A DNA stretch of 14,874 nt from an uncultured Lewinella sp. (GTDB lineage: Bacteria; Bacteroidota; Bacteroidia; Chitinophagales; Saprospiraceae). The number at the start of each line of letters is the position of its first letter. Position 1 is the stretch's first letter. This document shows positions 13,720 to 14,874 of this stretch, in pieces. The stretch spans positions 1 through 14,874 of the forward strand of contig CALIGP010000088.1 of NCBI GenBank assembly GCA_938021455.1. Reading direction: 5' to 3'. A program made the position numbers and the translations under genes. The notes below the pieces were generated by a model. It saw only the letters and a list, made by a program, of their open reading frames with translations, searched no databases and had not been told where the DNA came from.

Positions 13720-14430
13720 ATGTGTAAGGCAATTTTTTCAGTACTCTTTTTATTGTTGATCAGTGCCTACGCGACTGGCCAGACAGATAATCGATTATCG
13801 GTAGAGTTTCAGGCAGGTGTAGGCACTTATACCACCTTCTCCGATTTTCAGGAGGCGGTTTACACCATTGAAGGCCGGGGCCACAATGCTGGCAGTGGCA
13901 ACGTAGCCGAAAGCGAGCTAATGCCCTACGTGGCGGTTGGGCTAAACGTACAGTTGAGCGATCGATGGCAGCTCAATCCTTTTGTGCACTACCTTTTCGG
14001 AGAGGGCACGCTTTACGAAAACGATTTCATTCGCTTCGGTGTCAGCGACATCAACCCGGTGGAGCAAACCTTTTCGGCTCCGGCGGATAACGAGATGAAG
14101 GCGCTGACCGCAGGTGCAAACTTGCGTTACCGGCTTGTGAACTTGCTCGGCAATCATTTATACTTTGGCTCAGGTATCGCTTATACTACCCGTAGCCATT
14201 TTTACCGCAACGAACTAGAAGTCGACTTTAGCGAAGAGCGTATCGCCCAAAGCGTAATTGAACGCTTCACGACGGAGAAGAAGTCAGCCGTTTTCATCCC
14301 CGTCTCTATAGGTTTGGAGCGGGCGATGAGTGACCGTTTGACTCTCACACTGAATGCGCAGGGCCTCATTGGAGCGGGAACTGAAGATCAAGCTTGGTCG
14401 GCTGGGCTAGGCTTGCGGTACGGACTTTAA
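13720..14430 (+). CDS. Outer-membrane beta-barrel protein
   Basis: From the ATG at 13720 the product is 236 residues. It starts with a signal peptide (MCKAIFSVLFLLLISAYATG) ending in GQ. The frame is open upstream to a TTG at 13627 and passes an ATG at 13684, but both would bury the signal peptide behind polar sequence. The mature part alternates hydrophobic and polar residues with strand-turn patterns (LSVEFQAGVGTYT, LMPYVAVGLNVQLSDRWQLNPFVHY, HLYFGSGIAYTTRS, FIPVSIGLERAMSDRLTLTL) and ends in a last strand LGLRYGL. This suits a small barrel of 8-10 strands of the porin/OmpA-like class. No ligand or partner can be named. Its stop codon directly abuts the stop codon of the convergent alaS gene. 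Confidence 0.78.
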   Translation: MCKAIFSVLFLLLISAYATGQTDNRLSVEFQAGVGTYTTFSDFQEAVYTIEGRGHNAGSGNVAESELMPYVAVGLNVQLSDRWQLNPFVHYLFGEGTLYENDFIRFGVSDINPVEQTFSAPADNEMKALTAGANLRYRLVNLLGNHLYFGSGIAYTTRSHFYRNELEVDFSEERIAQSVIERFTTEKKSAVFIPVSIGLERAMSDRLTLTLNAQGLIGAGTEDQAWSAGLGLRYGL

Positions 14431-14874
14431 TTATCCTGCGACAAGTACCTTCGCCTGCGCTAAAGCTGCCTCCAATCCACCCGGATCTTTGCCACCTGCG
14501 GTAGCGAAGAACGGTTGGCCACCGCCACCACCTTTAATGTTTTTGGCGATTTCACGGATGATGGTGCCGGCGTTGAGCTTCTCTCCGGCCATACCTTTGG
14601 AGATGGCAAGGGTGAGTAGAGCTTTACCGTCATTTTCGCTGCCGAGTAGAACGAAAGCATTCTCATTTTCGCCCGTAAGTTGGAAGGCGAGCGTCTTGAT
14701 GGCAGCGGCATCGGTCAGCGGCACTTTGGCCGCCAGGAAGTTCACACCGTTGATGTCTTCGAAGGCTTTTTCAAGGTCGCCCTTGACGTTGCCAGCAGCA
14801 GCAGCTTGCATTTTCTCGATTTCTTTCTTCAAGGCGCGGTTTTCGTCCTGAAGGTCAGCAACGGATTTTACCGG
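14431..14874 (-). CDS. alaS: Alanyl-tRNA synthetase, C-terminal part (runs off the window)
   Basis: The frame is open to the right edge, and the visible 147 residues are the C-terminal end of AlaRS. They begin with a coiled-coil (SVADLQDENRALKKEIEKM), followed by the DHHA1/C-Ala region and the Gly-rich loop NIKGGGGGQPFFATAGG, typical of Bacteroidota AlaRS, ending in a short helix (LEAALAQAKVLVAG). The full enzyme charges tRNA-Ala with alanine in the cytosol; the DHHA1 domain is linked to tRNA binding and editing. The N-terminal catalytic and editing domains lie outside the window. A TTG at 14832 is not the real start, because the coiled-coil continues in frame upstream of it to base 14874. 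Confidence 0.9.
   Translation of the reverse strand, partial: PVKSVADLQDENRALKKEIEKMQAAAAGNVKGDLEKAFEDINGVNFLAAKVPLTDAAAIKTLAFQLTGENENAFVLLGSENDGKALLTLAISKGMAGEKLNAGTIIREIAKNIKGGGGGQPFFATAGGKDPGGLEAALAQAKVLVAG

Overview
The window looks like a chromosomal segment of a moderately GC-rich member of the Bacteroidota, most likely near Lewinella/Saprospiria. The evidence is a PorQ-type component of the type IX secretion system (T9SS), a large secreted protein ending in a gliding-motility-associated (type B) T9SS sorting domain, signal peptides that end in the ...AQ/...GQ pattern common in this phylum, a DUF3109 protein, weak Shine-Dalgarno sequences, and promoter-like TAnnTTTG elements. The lineage is inferred from gene content, not from a search.

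Layout, left to right. (1) 76-1468: a secreted unknown protein on the minus strand and a MORN-repeat lipoprotein on the plus strand, diverging from only 34 bp. (2) 1564-2616: porQ. (3) 2636-3868: a compact AT-rich minus-strand operon of a predicted nucleotidyltransferase-fold protein, a 66-residue helical protein and a secreted cysteine-containing protein. Its base composition differs sharply from its flanks, so it is the best candidate for a transferred accessory cassette. (4) 3996-7040: a 1014-residue fused FAD/Fe-S 2-hydroxyacid dehydrogenase. (5) 7153-8311: a two-gene plus-strand operon, a secreted unknown (possibly NTF2-like) and a DUF3109 cysteine-cluster protein, behind a good TATCTTTG promoter element. 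(6) 8312-8641: an intergenic stretch that may encode a minus-strand small RNA, since it has a promoter-like element, hairpins and a GC hairpin with a U8 tract. (7) 8642-9562: a bile acid:sodium symporter family transporter. It converges on the 922-residue FnIII/T9SS-sorted surface protein (9621-12389) across a hairpin made of 9-bp tandem repeats. (8) 12756-13052: a small SCP2-domain protein with a clear terminator. (9) 13053-13719: about 670 bp of repeat-rich non-coding DNA with palindromes. (10) 13720-14430: an outer-membrane beta-barrel protein whose stop codon abuts that of a truncated alaS gene running off the right edge.

Most genes are housekeeping or envelope genes. PorQ and the type B sorting-domain protein plausibly act in the same export pathway, although they are not adjacent. 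The parts least explained by known families are the nucleotidyltransferase cassette, the possible small RNA at 8413-8590 and the repeat island at 13096-13476. No rRNA, tRNA, CRISPR array or transposase gene was seen.
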